Source: Campylobacterota bacterium (GTDB lineage Bacteria; Campylobacterota; Campylobacteria; Campylobacterales; Sulfurovaceae). Taken from it: DNA of 12,378 nucleotides. Of this stretch, positions 1-6,923 are shown in pieces. The first letter of the stretch is position 1; every line of letters starts with the position of its first letter. The position numbers and the translations under genes are program-made. The stretch spans positions 1-12,378 of the forward strand of contig JAADEA010000068.1 in NCBI GenBank assembly GCA_013153675.1, in the 5' to 3' direction. Under the pieces are notes generated by a model, which was not told the DNA's origin, ran no database searches, and saw only the letters and a program-made list of their open reading frames with translations.

Positions 1-200
1 GTAAAGATCTATCACATATATACTCAGAATCAAATATTCTAAAAGATAGGGGAAAATCAAAAGAGATATTAAATGCAATATTAATTCAATATTTAATTGA
101 AATTAAAAATCTCTCCTTTAAAGAAATTGTGGAAAAAAAATTTGATAAATCTAAGCTAAAAAAAGAGGCTTCTAATATTTACTTTGATTATATGGAATAA
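1..200 (+). CDS. 3' end of an unrecognised gene (partial)
   Basis: A reading frame is open from base 3 to a TAA at 198-200 and encodes about 65 residues, ending in FDYME. It contains no ATG except the one two codons before the stop, so the start must lie left of the window and this is a C-terminal fragment. The fragment is rich in Lys, Glu, Ile and Leu and looks helical, with no cysteine, glycine-rich loop or membrane segment. Base composition and codon use match hemB downstream, which supports a real gene. I do not recognise the family. It ends about 60 bases before hemB, and a separate promoter lies in the gap, so it is probably not essential for hemB transcription. Confidence 0.6.
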   Translation, partial: KDLSHIYSESNILKDRGKSKEILNAILIQYLIEIKNLSFKEIVEKKFDKSKLKKEASNIYFDYME

Positions 201-223
201 AATTCAATATTACTTTTTAGCTA

Positions 224-232
224 TGCTATAAT
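224..232 (+). promoter_or_regulatory. Extended -10 promoter for the hemB operon
   Basis: TG at 224-225, one base, then a perfect TATAAT at 227-232 form an extended -10 element. The start site would fall near 239, leaving a leader of about 24 bases before the hemB ATG. No TTGACA is seen at the -35 spacing, which is usual for vegetative promoters in Campylobacterota. A ribosome site AAAGGGA lies at 251-257, five bases before the ATG. Confidence 0.65.
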
Positions 233-262
233 CTCATAGTTTCTTATTAAAAAGGGAAAAAG

Positions 263-1240
263 ATGTTTACACGCTTTAGAAGAAAGAGAATTAATCCAAT
301 AATTCGAGATCTTTTACAAGAAACTTCACTTAGTACAAATGATTTTATATATCCTATATTTGTAAAAAGTGGAGAGAAAATAAGAAATGAAATTGCCTCA
401 ATGCCAGGTATTGCCCAATTAAGTATAGATATGGCAATTGAAGAGATTAAAGAGGCAAAAGAGCTTGGAATTAGGGCTTTTATTCTATTTGGCATTCCAG
501 ATATTAAAGATAGCGTAGGAAGCGAAGCTTTAGATGAAGAAGGAATTATTTCAAGAGCTCTTAGAGAGATAAAAAAGGTCCATAAAGACATATTATTAAT
601 AACAGATCTTTGTTTTTGTGAATATACAGATCATGGACATTGTGGAGTAATTGACCCCATTTTAAATAGTGTAGATAATGATATAACATTAAAAAATCTT
701 CAAGAACAAGCTATTTTGCATGCAAAAGCTGGAGCAGATATGATTGCACCAAGTGGAATGATGGATGGTATGGTAGAGGCTATTAGAGAAGGTTTAGATA
801 AAGAGGGATTTTGGCATATTCCAATTATGAGCTACTCTTCTAAATTTGCAAGTGCATTTTATGGTCCATTTAGAGATGTAGCAGAAAGTGCACCATCTTT
901 TGGAGATAGAAAAAGCTATCAAATGAATCCAGCTAATAGAAGAGAGGCAATTTTAGAGAGTCTTGAAGATGAAAAAGAGGGTGCAGATATTTTAATGGTA
1001 AAGCCAGCACTTGCCTATTTAGATATTATTAGAGATATTAGAGAAGCTACAAAACTTCCCCTTGCTGTATATAATGTAAGTGGAGAATACTCAATGTTAA
1101 AAATGGCTGCAAAAGAGGGAATTTTAGACTATAATAGCGTTATGATGGAAGTATTGTTAAGCTTTAAAAGAGCAGGAGCTGATATAATTATTACATATCA
1201 TGCAAAAGAGGCTGCAAAGATTATTAAAGGATTAAAATAA
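263..1240 (+). CDS. hemB: Delta-aminolevulinic acid dehydratase (porphobilinogen synthase)
   Basis: This cytosolic enzyme condenses two 5-aminolevulinate molecules into porphobilinogen, the first common step of tetrapyrrole (haem) synthesis. The product has 325 residues, the normal bacterial length, and covers the whole family. The two Schiff-base lysines are visible: Lys194 in SYSSKFAS and Lys247 in LMVKPAL. A cysteine triad in [14 protein letters not shown] (Cys117, Cys119, Cys127) indicates the zinc-binding form of the active site rather than the Asp-rich magnesium form. Further family signatures are [14 protein letters not shown] and AVYNVSGEY. The ATG at 263 follows a good Shine-Dalgarno sequence and a leader with an extended -10 promoter. 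The stop codon overlaps the start of the downstream protease gene by one base (TAATG), so the two are co-transcribed and probably translationally coupled. Confidence 0.97.
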   Translation: MFTRFRRKRINPIIRDLLQETSLSTNDFIYPIFVKSGEKIRNEIASMPGIAQLSIDMAIEEIKEAKELGIRAFILFGIPDIKDSVGSEALDEEGIISRALREIKKVHKDILLITDLCFCEYTDHGHCGVIDPILNSVDNDITLKNLQEQAILHAKAGADMIAPSGMMDGMVEAIREGLDKEGFWHIPIMSYSSKFASAFYGPFRDVAESAPSFGDRKSYQMNPANRREAILESLEDEKEGADILMVKPALAYLDIIRDIREATKLPLAVYNVSGEYSMLKMAAKEGILDYNSVMMEVLLSFKRAGADIIITYHAKEAAKIIKGLK

Positions 1241-3228
1241 TGAGAAAAGAGTTATTAGCTATACCTCTTTTGAGTATACTAATTGGTTGTGGAAGCGGAG
1301 GAGGAAGTAGTACTACTATTTCAAGCTCTACCTTACAATCTCTAAATATCTCTGTTCCTTCTTCTACAATACCTCTTGAAGTTGTAAAAGGAGAAGATAG
1401 TATATATTCATTTAGCGTAGAGTCTACAGATAAAACTTCTCCATCAAATTACTCTTTAACTATTAGTGGAGAAAATGCAGATCTTTTCACATTGCAAAAA
1501 TCATCTTATGATCCAAATATATGGATCTTGAAGTTTAAAGATCCATCTAAAGTCACAGAAAATAGTACATATAAAGTAACACTACTTTTAGAAAAAGATG
1601 GACAATCTCAAACAAAAGATATTTCTATTAAAATTTTACCTTCATATAATGAAAATCACCAAGATAGTGATTTAGATTATATTCCAGATTCAATAGAAGA
1701 TTATTTAGGACTTGATAAAAATAGTAATGATCAAAATGGAAATAATATATTAGATGGTAATGAGTCAGATAATTCAAGTGCATCCTTTAGAGATCTCTTT
1801 TTCTATAACCAATGGCATATACAATCAATTAGAGGAAGATTAACAAAAGATGATAAAGCACCAGCCTCTGGCAACGATTTAGGATTAATGAAAGTTTATA
1901 AAAACCATGGAGTAATGGGATTTAATGGAAATAATAGAATAATAGTTCAAGTAGTCGATACAGGAGTTGATATATACCATGAAGATTTAGAGGCAAATAT
2001 AGATAGAAGTAGAAGCTATGATAAAGATGAAATAGGAAATCCAGAACCAGACTATGATAGAGATGATGCAGCTCATGGTACAAAAGTTGCTGGGATTATA
2101 GCAGCAAGAGCATTTAACAAAGTAGGAGTAAGAGGAGTAGCACCTTTTGCAAAAATTGCTGCAAGCAACTGGATTAGTGATCAAAGTATCTCTACTTTAG
2201 AAAAACTATTTTTCTCAGGTAGTGGAATGGAAGATGTAGTAGTTACCAATTGTAGCTGGGGAAGTTATTTTAATAATGAGACAATTTATGATGAATTGAT
2301 GGAAAAAGGAACAAAATATTTAAGAGATGGCAAAGGTAGAATTTATGTATTTGCTGCTGGAAATGATAGAAGCAATAATGCTGATGCAAATATTCAATAT
2401 ATGATTAATAATCAATATGCAATTGCAGTAGCAGCACTTAAAGATACAAATGTAGTTGCTTCATATTCTACTCCAGGAGCTAATATTTTAGTTTCAGCTT
2501 ATGGAGGTTCAATAAACAATAATGAACCATCAATTGGAACTACTACTATTGAAGGATGGGGAGGAAGTTATACTTGGAGTGCAGATACACAAAAAAATTA
2601 CAGCTATAATATGATAGGCACAAGTGCAGCAGCACCAATGGTAAGCGGTGAAGTAGCTCTTTTATTAGAGGCATGTCCAAACCTTACATGGAGAGATGTT
2701 AAATATTTAATTGCTAAAAATGCAACTCAAGTAGATTCATCAAATAGTAGCTGGATAAGAAATGGTGCTGGATACCACTTTAGTAGAGATTATGGATTTG
2801 GTTTAATCAATTTAGATGGTATGATTAATGAGTGTAAAAGTGGATATTCTCTTCTTCCATCACAAACAACCACTCAAAATAGTATCTCTCCAAATCAAAC
2901 TATACGAGATTTAGAGACTAAAACATTTAATATTAATATTTCAGATAATTTAAAAATAGAGTGGGTAGAACTAACAGTTGATAGCTCTACTACTTCTGCT
3001 TCAGACTTAGATATATATCTAACCTCTCCATCTGGCACAAAAATTTTAATGGTTAAAAATGGTACTGAAGTATCTGGAGGATGGATGGATGGAGGATTTA
3101 GATTCTCAACCCCAGGATTTTTAGATGAAAGTTCAAATGGAAATTGGACAATTACTATAAAAGACAACAATTACAACCAAAAATATGGCACAATAAGAAA
3201 TATATCTCTTAAAGTATATGGACATTAA
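1240..3228 (+). CDS. Kexin-like S8 (subtilisin family) serine protease lipoprotein with P-domain
   Basis: This is an exported serine endopeptidase of 662 residues. It begins with a lipoprotein signal, [17 protein letters not shown], with lipobox LIGC and Cys17 as the lipidated residue; Gly follows it, so by the E. coli rule it would go to the outer membrane. Residues about 33-132 look like a beta-sandwich (cadherin-like). Residues 142-173 contain calcium-loop patterns (D142-x-D144-x-D146-xxx-D150-xx-E153, then D164-x-N166-x-N168-xxx-D172), as in thrombospondin type 3 repeats. FFYNQWHI at 187-194 is the entry motif of kexin-type catalytic domains. The catalytic residues are Asp240 (VVDTG), His279 (AHGTKVAG), the oxyanion Asn375 (AAGND) and Ser462 (GTSAAAPM). 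Residues about 548-660 form a proprotein convertase P-domain, with DIYLTSPSGT and NGNWTITIKDN. No I9 or fervidolysin-type prodomain is visible in the chain. The start overlaps the hemB stop, and AAAGGA at 1226-1231 serves as ribosome site. The natural substrate is unknown. Confidence 0.93.
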   Translation: MRKELLAIPLLSILIGCGSGGGSSTTISSSTLQSLNISVPSSTIPLEVVKGEDSIYSFSVESTDKTSPSNYSLTISGENADLFTLQKSSYDPNIWILKFKDPSKVTENSTYKVTLLLEKDGQSQTKDISIKILPSYNENHQDSDLDYIPDSIEDYLGLDKNSNDQNGNNILDGNESDNSSASFRDLFFYNQWHIQSIRGRLTKDDKAPASGNDLGLMKVYKNHGVMGFNGNNRIIVQVVDTGVDIYHEDLEANIDRSRSYDKDEIGNPEPDYDRDDAAHGTKVAGIIAARAFNKVGVRGVAPFAKIAASNWISDQSISTLEKLFFSGSGMEDVVVTNCSWGSYFNNETIYDELMEKGTKYLRDGKGRIYVFAAGNDRSNNADANIQYMINNQYAIAVAALKDTNVVASYSTPGANILVSAYGGSINNNEPSIGTTTIEGWGGSYTWSADTQKNYSYNMIGTSAAAPMVSGEVALLLEACPNLTWRDVKYLIAKNATQVDSSNSSWIRNGAGYHFSRDYGFGLINLDGMINECKSGYSLLPSQTTTQNSISPNQTIRDLETKTFNINISDNLKIEWVELTVDSSTTSASDLDIYLTSPSGTKILMVKNGTEVSGGWMDGGFRFSTPGFLDESSNGNWTITIKDNNYNQKYGTIRNISLKVYGH

Positions 3229-3239
3229 AAGGAGAAAAA

Positions 3240-3626
3240 ATGAAATATCTACTAATTACTATTCTTAGTTTCTCTCTATTTGGAAGCTCTATTACAATTA
3301 TTGATAATGGAATCAAAAGAAAATTAATAGTTCCTAAAATGCTTTTAGAAAAACAAGAGGGCATTAATGCAAGAAGTACAAATAGCCAAATACCATTTAC
3401 TAAAAGAGGTCTATTAATTAAATTTAAAGACTCTAATATAGATTTAGAAGCTTTTGCCCAAAAGTATGGTCTTAAATTTAAAAGAAAATTATCTATTGGA
3501 TATATAGTATTTGATAATATTTCTCAAAAGAGTGATGTAGAAGTTATGAATAAAATATTAGCAAATGAAAAAGATAATATTAAAAGTATTAGACCTAATT
3601 GGCCATTGGGGGTTGGAGTTAGATAA
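3240..3626 (+). CDS. Secreted stand-alone subtilase propeptide-like protein (putative inhibitor/chaperone of the upstream protease)
   Basis: This is a 128-residue protein with an N-terminal export signal (about residues 1-17, MKYLLITILSFSLFGSS) and no lipobox cysteine. Residues about 57-121 have the pattern of fervidolysin or subtilisin-type N-terminal prodomains: GLLIKFKD, then DLEAFAQKYGLKFKRKL, SIGYIVFDNI, a helix DVEVMNKILANE, and a final strand NIKSIRPNW. In ordinary subtilases this fold lies between the signal peptide and the catalytic domain and acts as folding chaperone and temporary inhibitor. Here it is a separate gene 11 bases after the protease stop, with a strong ribosome site (AAAAGGAG, 3227-3234). 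The protease next door has no such domain, so I infer that the two products work together in the periplasm or at the cell surface. Lys55-Arg56 precedes the domain and Arg128 is the last residue. The 3' end overlaps the convergent Nudix gene by 8 bases. The gene is sure; the role is inferred. Confidence 0.85.
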   Translation: MKYLLITILSFSLFGSSITIIDNGIKRKLIVPKMLLEKQEGINARSTNSQIPFTKRGLLIKFKDSNIDLEAFAQKYGLKFKRKLSIGYIVFDNISQKSDVEVMNKILANEKDNIKSIRPNWPLGVGVR

Positions 3627-4194
3627 ACTCCCTTTGCCACCAACAAAGAGCATATAAAAGCCCTGGTGTTTTTGGAATTGACTCATTATAAATAAACTCT
3701 TCTATTTGAGAAATAGGAATCTCTATTACCTCAATTTGCTCTTCTCCAGCAATTCCACCACCATCTCCTACTCTATCTTTCTCACTAACTTCTACATAAA
3801 ATAGAGTCTGTTTAGAACCAGCAAATCCCACAGATGTATAAAAAGAATTTACTCTCTTTAATCTATTAGGCTCTACTCTAAAACCACACTCCTCTTCTAT
3901 TTCACTTGCGGCAATCTCTTCTAAAGATAGATCTTTATCTACAAGCCCAGCACAAAGCTCTACTGTAACCCCTCCATTTACTTTAGAGTTAAAATAAAGA
4001 GGTGCTCTAAATTGTCTTACTAAAATAAAACTTTTATGCTCTTTATGATAAATCAAAATGGCTACTGAATCATAAACTTTTACTACTTCCCAACTCTTTT
4101 TTTGCCCATTTAGTTTATATGTAACTAAAAATGGTTTTATATATTTTCCTTTTTCTAACTCTTTTACTTCAAAATCTTCTATTCTAAATTCCAT
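3619..4194 (-). CDS. Nudix hydrolase, NUDT14-like (nucleoside-diphosphate sugar diphosphatase)
   Basis: This is a 191-residue Nudix protein, predicted to split nucleoside diphosphate sugars such as ADP-ribose or UDP-glucose into a nucleoside monophosphate and a sugar phosphate, using divalent metal ions in the cytosol. The Nudix box spans about Gly83-Phe105. The metal-binding core is intact (Glu98, Glu101, Glu102, Gly104), but box position 7 is Leu instead of Glu and position 15 is Ser instead of Arg. The preceding ELCAGLVD with the LSLEE stretch closely matches what I recall of human NUDT14 (UDP-glucose pyrophosphatase), and VRQFR at 59-63 is typical of the ADP-ribose/NDP-sugar branch. It is the last gene of a leftward operon, with its ATG one base after the mgtE stop and its ribosome site (AAAGGG) inside the mgtE 3' end. 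Family confidence is high; the exact substrate is not determined. Confidence 0.9.
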   Translation of the reverse strand: MEFRIEDFEVKELEKGKYIKPFLVTYKLNGQKKSWEVVKVYDSVAILIYHKEHKSFILVRQFRAPLYFNSKVNGGVTVELCAGLVDKDLSLEEIAASEIEEECGFRVEPNRLKRVNSFYTSVGFAGSKQTLFYVEVSEKDRVGDGGGIAGEEQIEVIEIPISQIEEFIYNESIPKTPGLLYALCWWQREFI

Positions 4195-4195
4195 A

Positions 4196-5557
4196 CTATC
4201 CCTTTAAAATAATCACTTTTGCAAGTCCTAAAAATGCAAAAAAACCAACTACATCAGTAACAGTAGTTAAAAGTACTGATGAGGCAACAGCTGGATCTAT
4301 ACCTACTCTCTTTAAAGCTAAAGGTATTAAAGCTCCAAATAATCCTGCAAAAAATAGATTAATAACCATTGCAATAGCAATTACAATACCAAGCCTATAA
4401 TCATGAAACCAAAAATAGGCAATTGCTCCCATAATAAAAGCAAAAATTAATCCGTTTAATAAAGATACACTAACCTCTCTTAAAATTGCACCTTTTGCCT
4501 CTTGCCAACTTAACTCTCCAAGAGCAATTTGCCTTACTACAACAGTTAAAGATTGTGTTCCTGCATTTCCTCCCATTGAAGCTACTATTGGCATTAATAC
4601 AGCTAAAGCTACATATGATTGAATTGTTTGATCAAATAGACCAATAACAAAAGAGGCTAAAATAGCAGTAACTAAATTAATTCCAAGCCAAATTGCTCTT
4701 TTTTTGGTAATTAATTTAATATCTTGTTCCTCTTCACTCTCCTCATCAACTCCGCTCATTTTATAAATTTGTTCTGTTGCCCTCTCTTCAATCATATCAT
4801 AAATATCATCAGAGGTAATTCTTCCTATTAATTTCCCATCTCTATCAACTACTGGTAATACAACCAAATCATAATCTTCAAATAGTTTTATAACCTCATC
4901 AATAGAATCAGTTGCTCTAACAGATAAAACCTTTTTATATCTCTCTTTTAAATAGTCCCTAAAAGTCTTATTAAAATCAAAAGTAATCACATCTTCAAGA
5001 GGAATTGAACCAACTAAAAAACCAAAATCATCAACTAAAAATACTTGATGAATATTGCTTAGCTCATCCTTTGCCTTTAATTCTTTAAGACGCTCAATAG
5101 CATCTTTGATCTTCTCATCCAATTTAGCACTAAAGAGCTCTGTTTGCATAATAGAACCAGCTTGATCCTCTTCATAACCAATAAGCCTTTTAATATCTTG
5201 AGCATCTTCACTATCAAGTTTAGATAAAACCTCTTGCTCTTTTTCTTCATCTAAATCACTTAAATCTTGAATTAAATCTGCTGCATCATCACTATCAAGC
5301 TCATCAACTGCTTCTAAAAGCTCTTCAACTGAGAGCTCCTCTAATGCCTCATCTTTTATATGTTCAGGTAGTTCAAGTAGAATCTCTCCTAAATACTCAA
5401 TAGGAATCTTTTTAATATAGTTTAAAAAGCTCTCTTTGCCCTCTTCATAATATATAATTTTTAAAATTTTAGCAATATCAGCAGGATGCTTATCTTCAAA
5501 CTTTTCTGGCTCTTTTAGTAACTCTTCTAAAATAGCCTTTGCCTCTTTTAAATCCAT
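4196..5557 (-). CDS. mgtE: Magnesium transporter MgtE
   Basis: This is an inner-membrane Mg2+ channel of 453 residues, full length for the family. Residues about 1-132 form the acidic, helical MgtE N domain (HPADIAKIL, LDSDDAADL, LDSEDAQDI). Two CBS domains follow at about 138-200 and 203-262, then the connecting helix and five membrane segments from about 290 to 450. The pore signatures are present: GGNAGTQS at 329-336 and DPAVASS with TTVTDVVGF at 421-439. Asp435 corresponds to the Mg2+-selecting Asp432 of the Thermus thermophilus channel. In the family, the acidic N and CBS domains bind Mg2+ and close the pore when internal Mg2+ is high; the acidic residues for this remain. The gene lies 32 bases after the M23 peptidase gene and one base before the Nudix gene. 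Its Shine-Dalgarno sequence GGAG (complement of 5566-5569) lies in a palindrome. Confidence 0.96.
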   Translation of the reverse strand: MDLKEAKAILEELLKEPEKFEDKHPADIAKILKIIYYEEGKESFLNYIKKIPIEYLGEILLELPEHIKDEALEELSVEELLEAVDELDSDDAADLIQDLSDLDEEKEQEVLSKLDSEDAQDIKRLIGYEEDQAGSIMQTELFSAKLDEKIKDAIERLKELKAKDELSNIHQVFLVDDFGFLVGSIPLEDVITFDFNKTFRDYLKERYKKVLSVRATDSIDEVIKLFEDYDLVVLPVVDRDGKLIGRITSDDIYDMIEERATEQIYKMSGVDEESEEEQDIKLITKKRAIWLGINLVTAILASFVIGLFDQTIQSYVALAVLMPIVASMGGNAGTQSLTVVVRQIALGELSWQEAKGAILREVSVSLLNGLIFAFIMGAIAYFWFHDYRLGIVIAIAMVINLFFAGLFGALIPLALKRVGIDPAVASSVLLTTVTDVVGFFAFLGLAKVIILKG

Positions 5558-5566
5558 AGATAAAAC

Positions 5567-5586
5567 TCCAAAAAATTTTTTTTGGA
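5567..5586 (-). promoter_or_regulatory. A/T palindrome that includes the mgtE ribosome site
   Basis: TCCAAAAAA at 5567-5575 pairs exactly with TTTTTTGGA at 5578-5586 across a two-base loop. After one mismatch, four more A-T pairs extend it on each side. In the leftward transcript the right arm contains GGA of the mgtE Shine-Dalgarno sequence, and the left arm begins just after the peptidase stop codon. The stem is mostly A-U, so any block on mgtE translation would be weak. It has too little GC to be a convincing terminator. Confidence 0.45.
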
Positions 5587-5589
5587 ATT

Positions 5590-6813
5590 TTATCTTTTAC
5601 TTTTAATTAATGCAACCCTATCCCATACAAAAGGCTTAGGAGGATTAATTCTAATTGACTTTAAATTAAGATAATATGCAAGAGCACTTTTAGGAGGTGT
5701 AGATGTAGGAGATTTTAATTCTTCTTTTAATTTAATAGCCCTCTCTTTAGAGGCTAATAGCTTTGCTCTTTTAATACTTTTTTGAATCGTTTTTAATGGA
5801 TCAATTGCTCTTCCAAAACGATATAGTCCTAAATGTAAATGTGAACCTGTACTAATTCCGCTACTACCAACTTTTCCTATTACATCCCCTTTTTTTACCC
5901 AATCTCCCTTTTTGACCAAAAGTTGACTTTGATGAGCATATAAAGAGAGATACCCTCCATCATGCAAAATTTTAATAACCCTTCCATAACCTCTAATCCA
6001 TCCAGAAAATACTACTCTTCCACTATTTATGGCATGAATAGGAGTACCACTTTTTGCCCCTAAATCTACTCCTAAATGTGGTCTATATCTATGCAATATA
6101 GGATGCCATCTTTTATAAGTAAATTTTGAAGTAACTCTTAAATTTTTTAAAGGATATCCAAAAGGCGGAAGCTCTTTTTTTACTCTTTTTATCTCCCCTT
6201 TATCACTAATCCAAATTCTAAAATCTCCATCTTCATCTTTATAAGCTAAAAAATCTCTATTTTTATGTCTAATAAGTGCAGCTTTAATATGAGGTTCTCC
6301 TAAAGGATAACCATAATAGCTCTTTTGAGAATAGATAAATGTTATCTCATCTCCCTTTTGAAGCTTCGTAAAATCTATAACATCATTAAAAATATTTTTT
6401 AAAAATAAAGCAAGACTTGGGTGTTTTATCTTATCAAATAGATCTTTAGAGAAATTTTTAGAAATTTTTATGGAGACTCTATCTTTTATAGTTTTAGATT
6501 TTAAAGGAGCAATATCAAAAATATAATCATTTTTATTTACTCTCTTTAAAACTATCTCCATCTCTTCACCTAATGGAAAATGAGCCTCTTTTAGCCCAAA
6601 CTTATCTCTTGATTCAAAAAAAGGCTGATTTGCTTGAATTTCTGCTAAAAATTGCATATCTGCTGGAGAGATCTTTTCATATAAAGATTTTGGATCTATA
6701 TGGTTCTTCTTTAAATACTCTATAAATGTTTCATTCTTTTTCCAAAACTTTAAATTTAATCCTCCAAAAAGAAAAAAGGTAGAAAAAATTAATATTAATA
6801 CTCCTCTTGCCAA
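5590..6813 (-). CDS. csd3: M23 family peptidoglycan peptidase, Csd3/HdpA-like
   Basis: This is a 407-residue envelope peptidase that should cut peptide cross-links or D-Ala in peptidoglycan. Residues 4-18 are a hydrophobic signal or anchor (GVLILIFSTFFLFGG). Residues about 30-220 form a long N-terminal region, and the LytM domain spans about 225-340. The zinc ligands are visible: His246 and Asp250 in HLGVD, and His327 in SHLHLG, with the catalytic His294 in LYAH. Length and layout match H. pylori Csd3/HdpA (Pgp3 in Campylobacter), whose N-terminal domain blocks the active site until activation. The next gene over is a glcD homologue, which I recall is also near csd3 in H. pylori. The start is a TTG at 6811-6813, chosen because a strong AAAGGAGG lies nine bases upstream and the next Met (53) would remove the signal. 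The substrate specificity is inferred. Confidence 0.88.
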   Translation of the reverse strand: MARGVLILIFSTFFLFGGLNLKFWKKNETFIEYLKKNHIDPKSLYEKISPADMQFLAEIQANQPFFESRDKFGLKEAHFPLGEEMEIVLKRVNKNDYIFDIAPLKSKTIKDRVSIKISKNFSKDLFDKIKHPSLALFLKNIFNDVIDFTKLQKGDEITFIYSQKSYYGYPLGEPHIKAALIRHKNRDFLAYKDEDGDFRIWISDKGEIKRVKKELPPFGYPLKNLRVTSKFTYKRWHPILHRYRPHLGVDLGAKSGTPIHAINSGRVVFSGWIRGYGRVIKILHDGGYLSLYAHQSQLLVKKGDWVKKGDVIGKVGSSGISTGSHLHLGLYRFGRAIDPLKTIQKSIKRAKLLASKERAIKLKEELKSPTSTPPKSALAYYLNLKSIRINPPKPFVWDRVALIKSKR

Positions 6814-6841
6814 CGCCCCTATCCTCCTTTCTTAAACTAAT

Positions 6842-6847
6842 ATTATA
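6842..6847 (-). promoter_or_regulatory. -10 element for the csd3-mgtE-Nudix operon
   Basis: The complement of 6842-6847 reads TATAAT within AGATATAATATTAG. It lies 28 bases upstream of the TTG start, with the AAAGGAGG ribosome site (complement of 6823-6830) between them. The position suits a short leader. The -35 region has no clear consensus. Confidence 0.5.
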
Positions 6848-6889
6848 TCTAATTTCCAAATTTAAATAAAAAAAATAGCCTCCATTTTG

Positions 6890-6895
6890 TATAAT
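6890..6895 (+). promoter_or_regulatory. -10 element for the glcD-like gene
   Basis: A perfect TATAAT at 6890-6895 is preceded directly by TG. The start site would be near 6902, leaving a leader of about 20 bases with an AGGAG ribosome site at 6912-6916 before the ATG at 6924. It stands back-to-back with the csd3 promoter in a 110-base divergent gap. Confidence 0.55.
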
Positions 6896-6923
6896 CTAAA
6901 AATATTATTTTAGGAGTTGTGAT

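Noticed and set aside
3615..3631. Bidirectional terminator at the propeptide-like/Nudix junction
   Set aside because: The stem is only six pairs (GGAGTT/AACTCC) and no proper T-run follows on either strand.
5567..5586. Intrinsic terminator between the csd3-like gene and mgtE
   Set aside because: The stem has almost no GC, there is no downstream U-run of the usual kind, and the mgtE ribosome site lies inside it.
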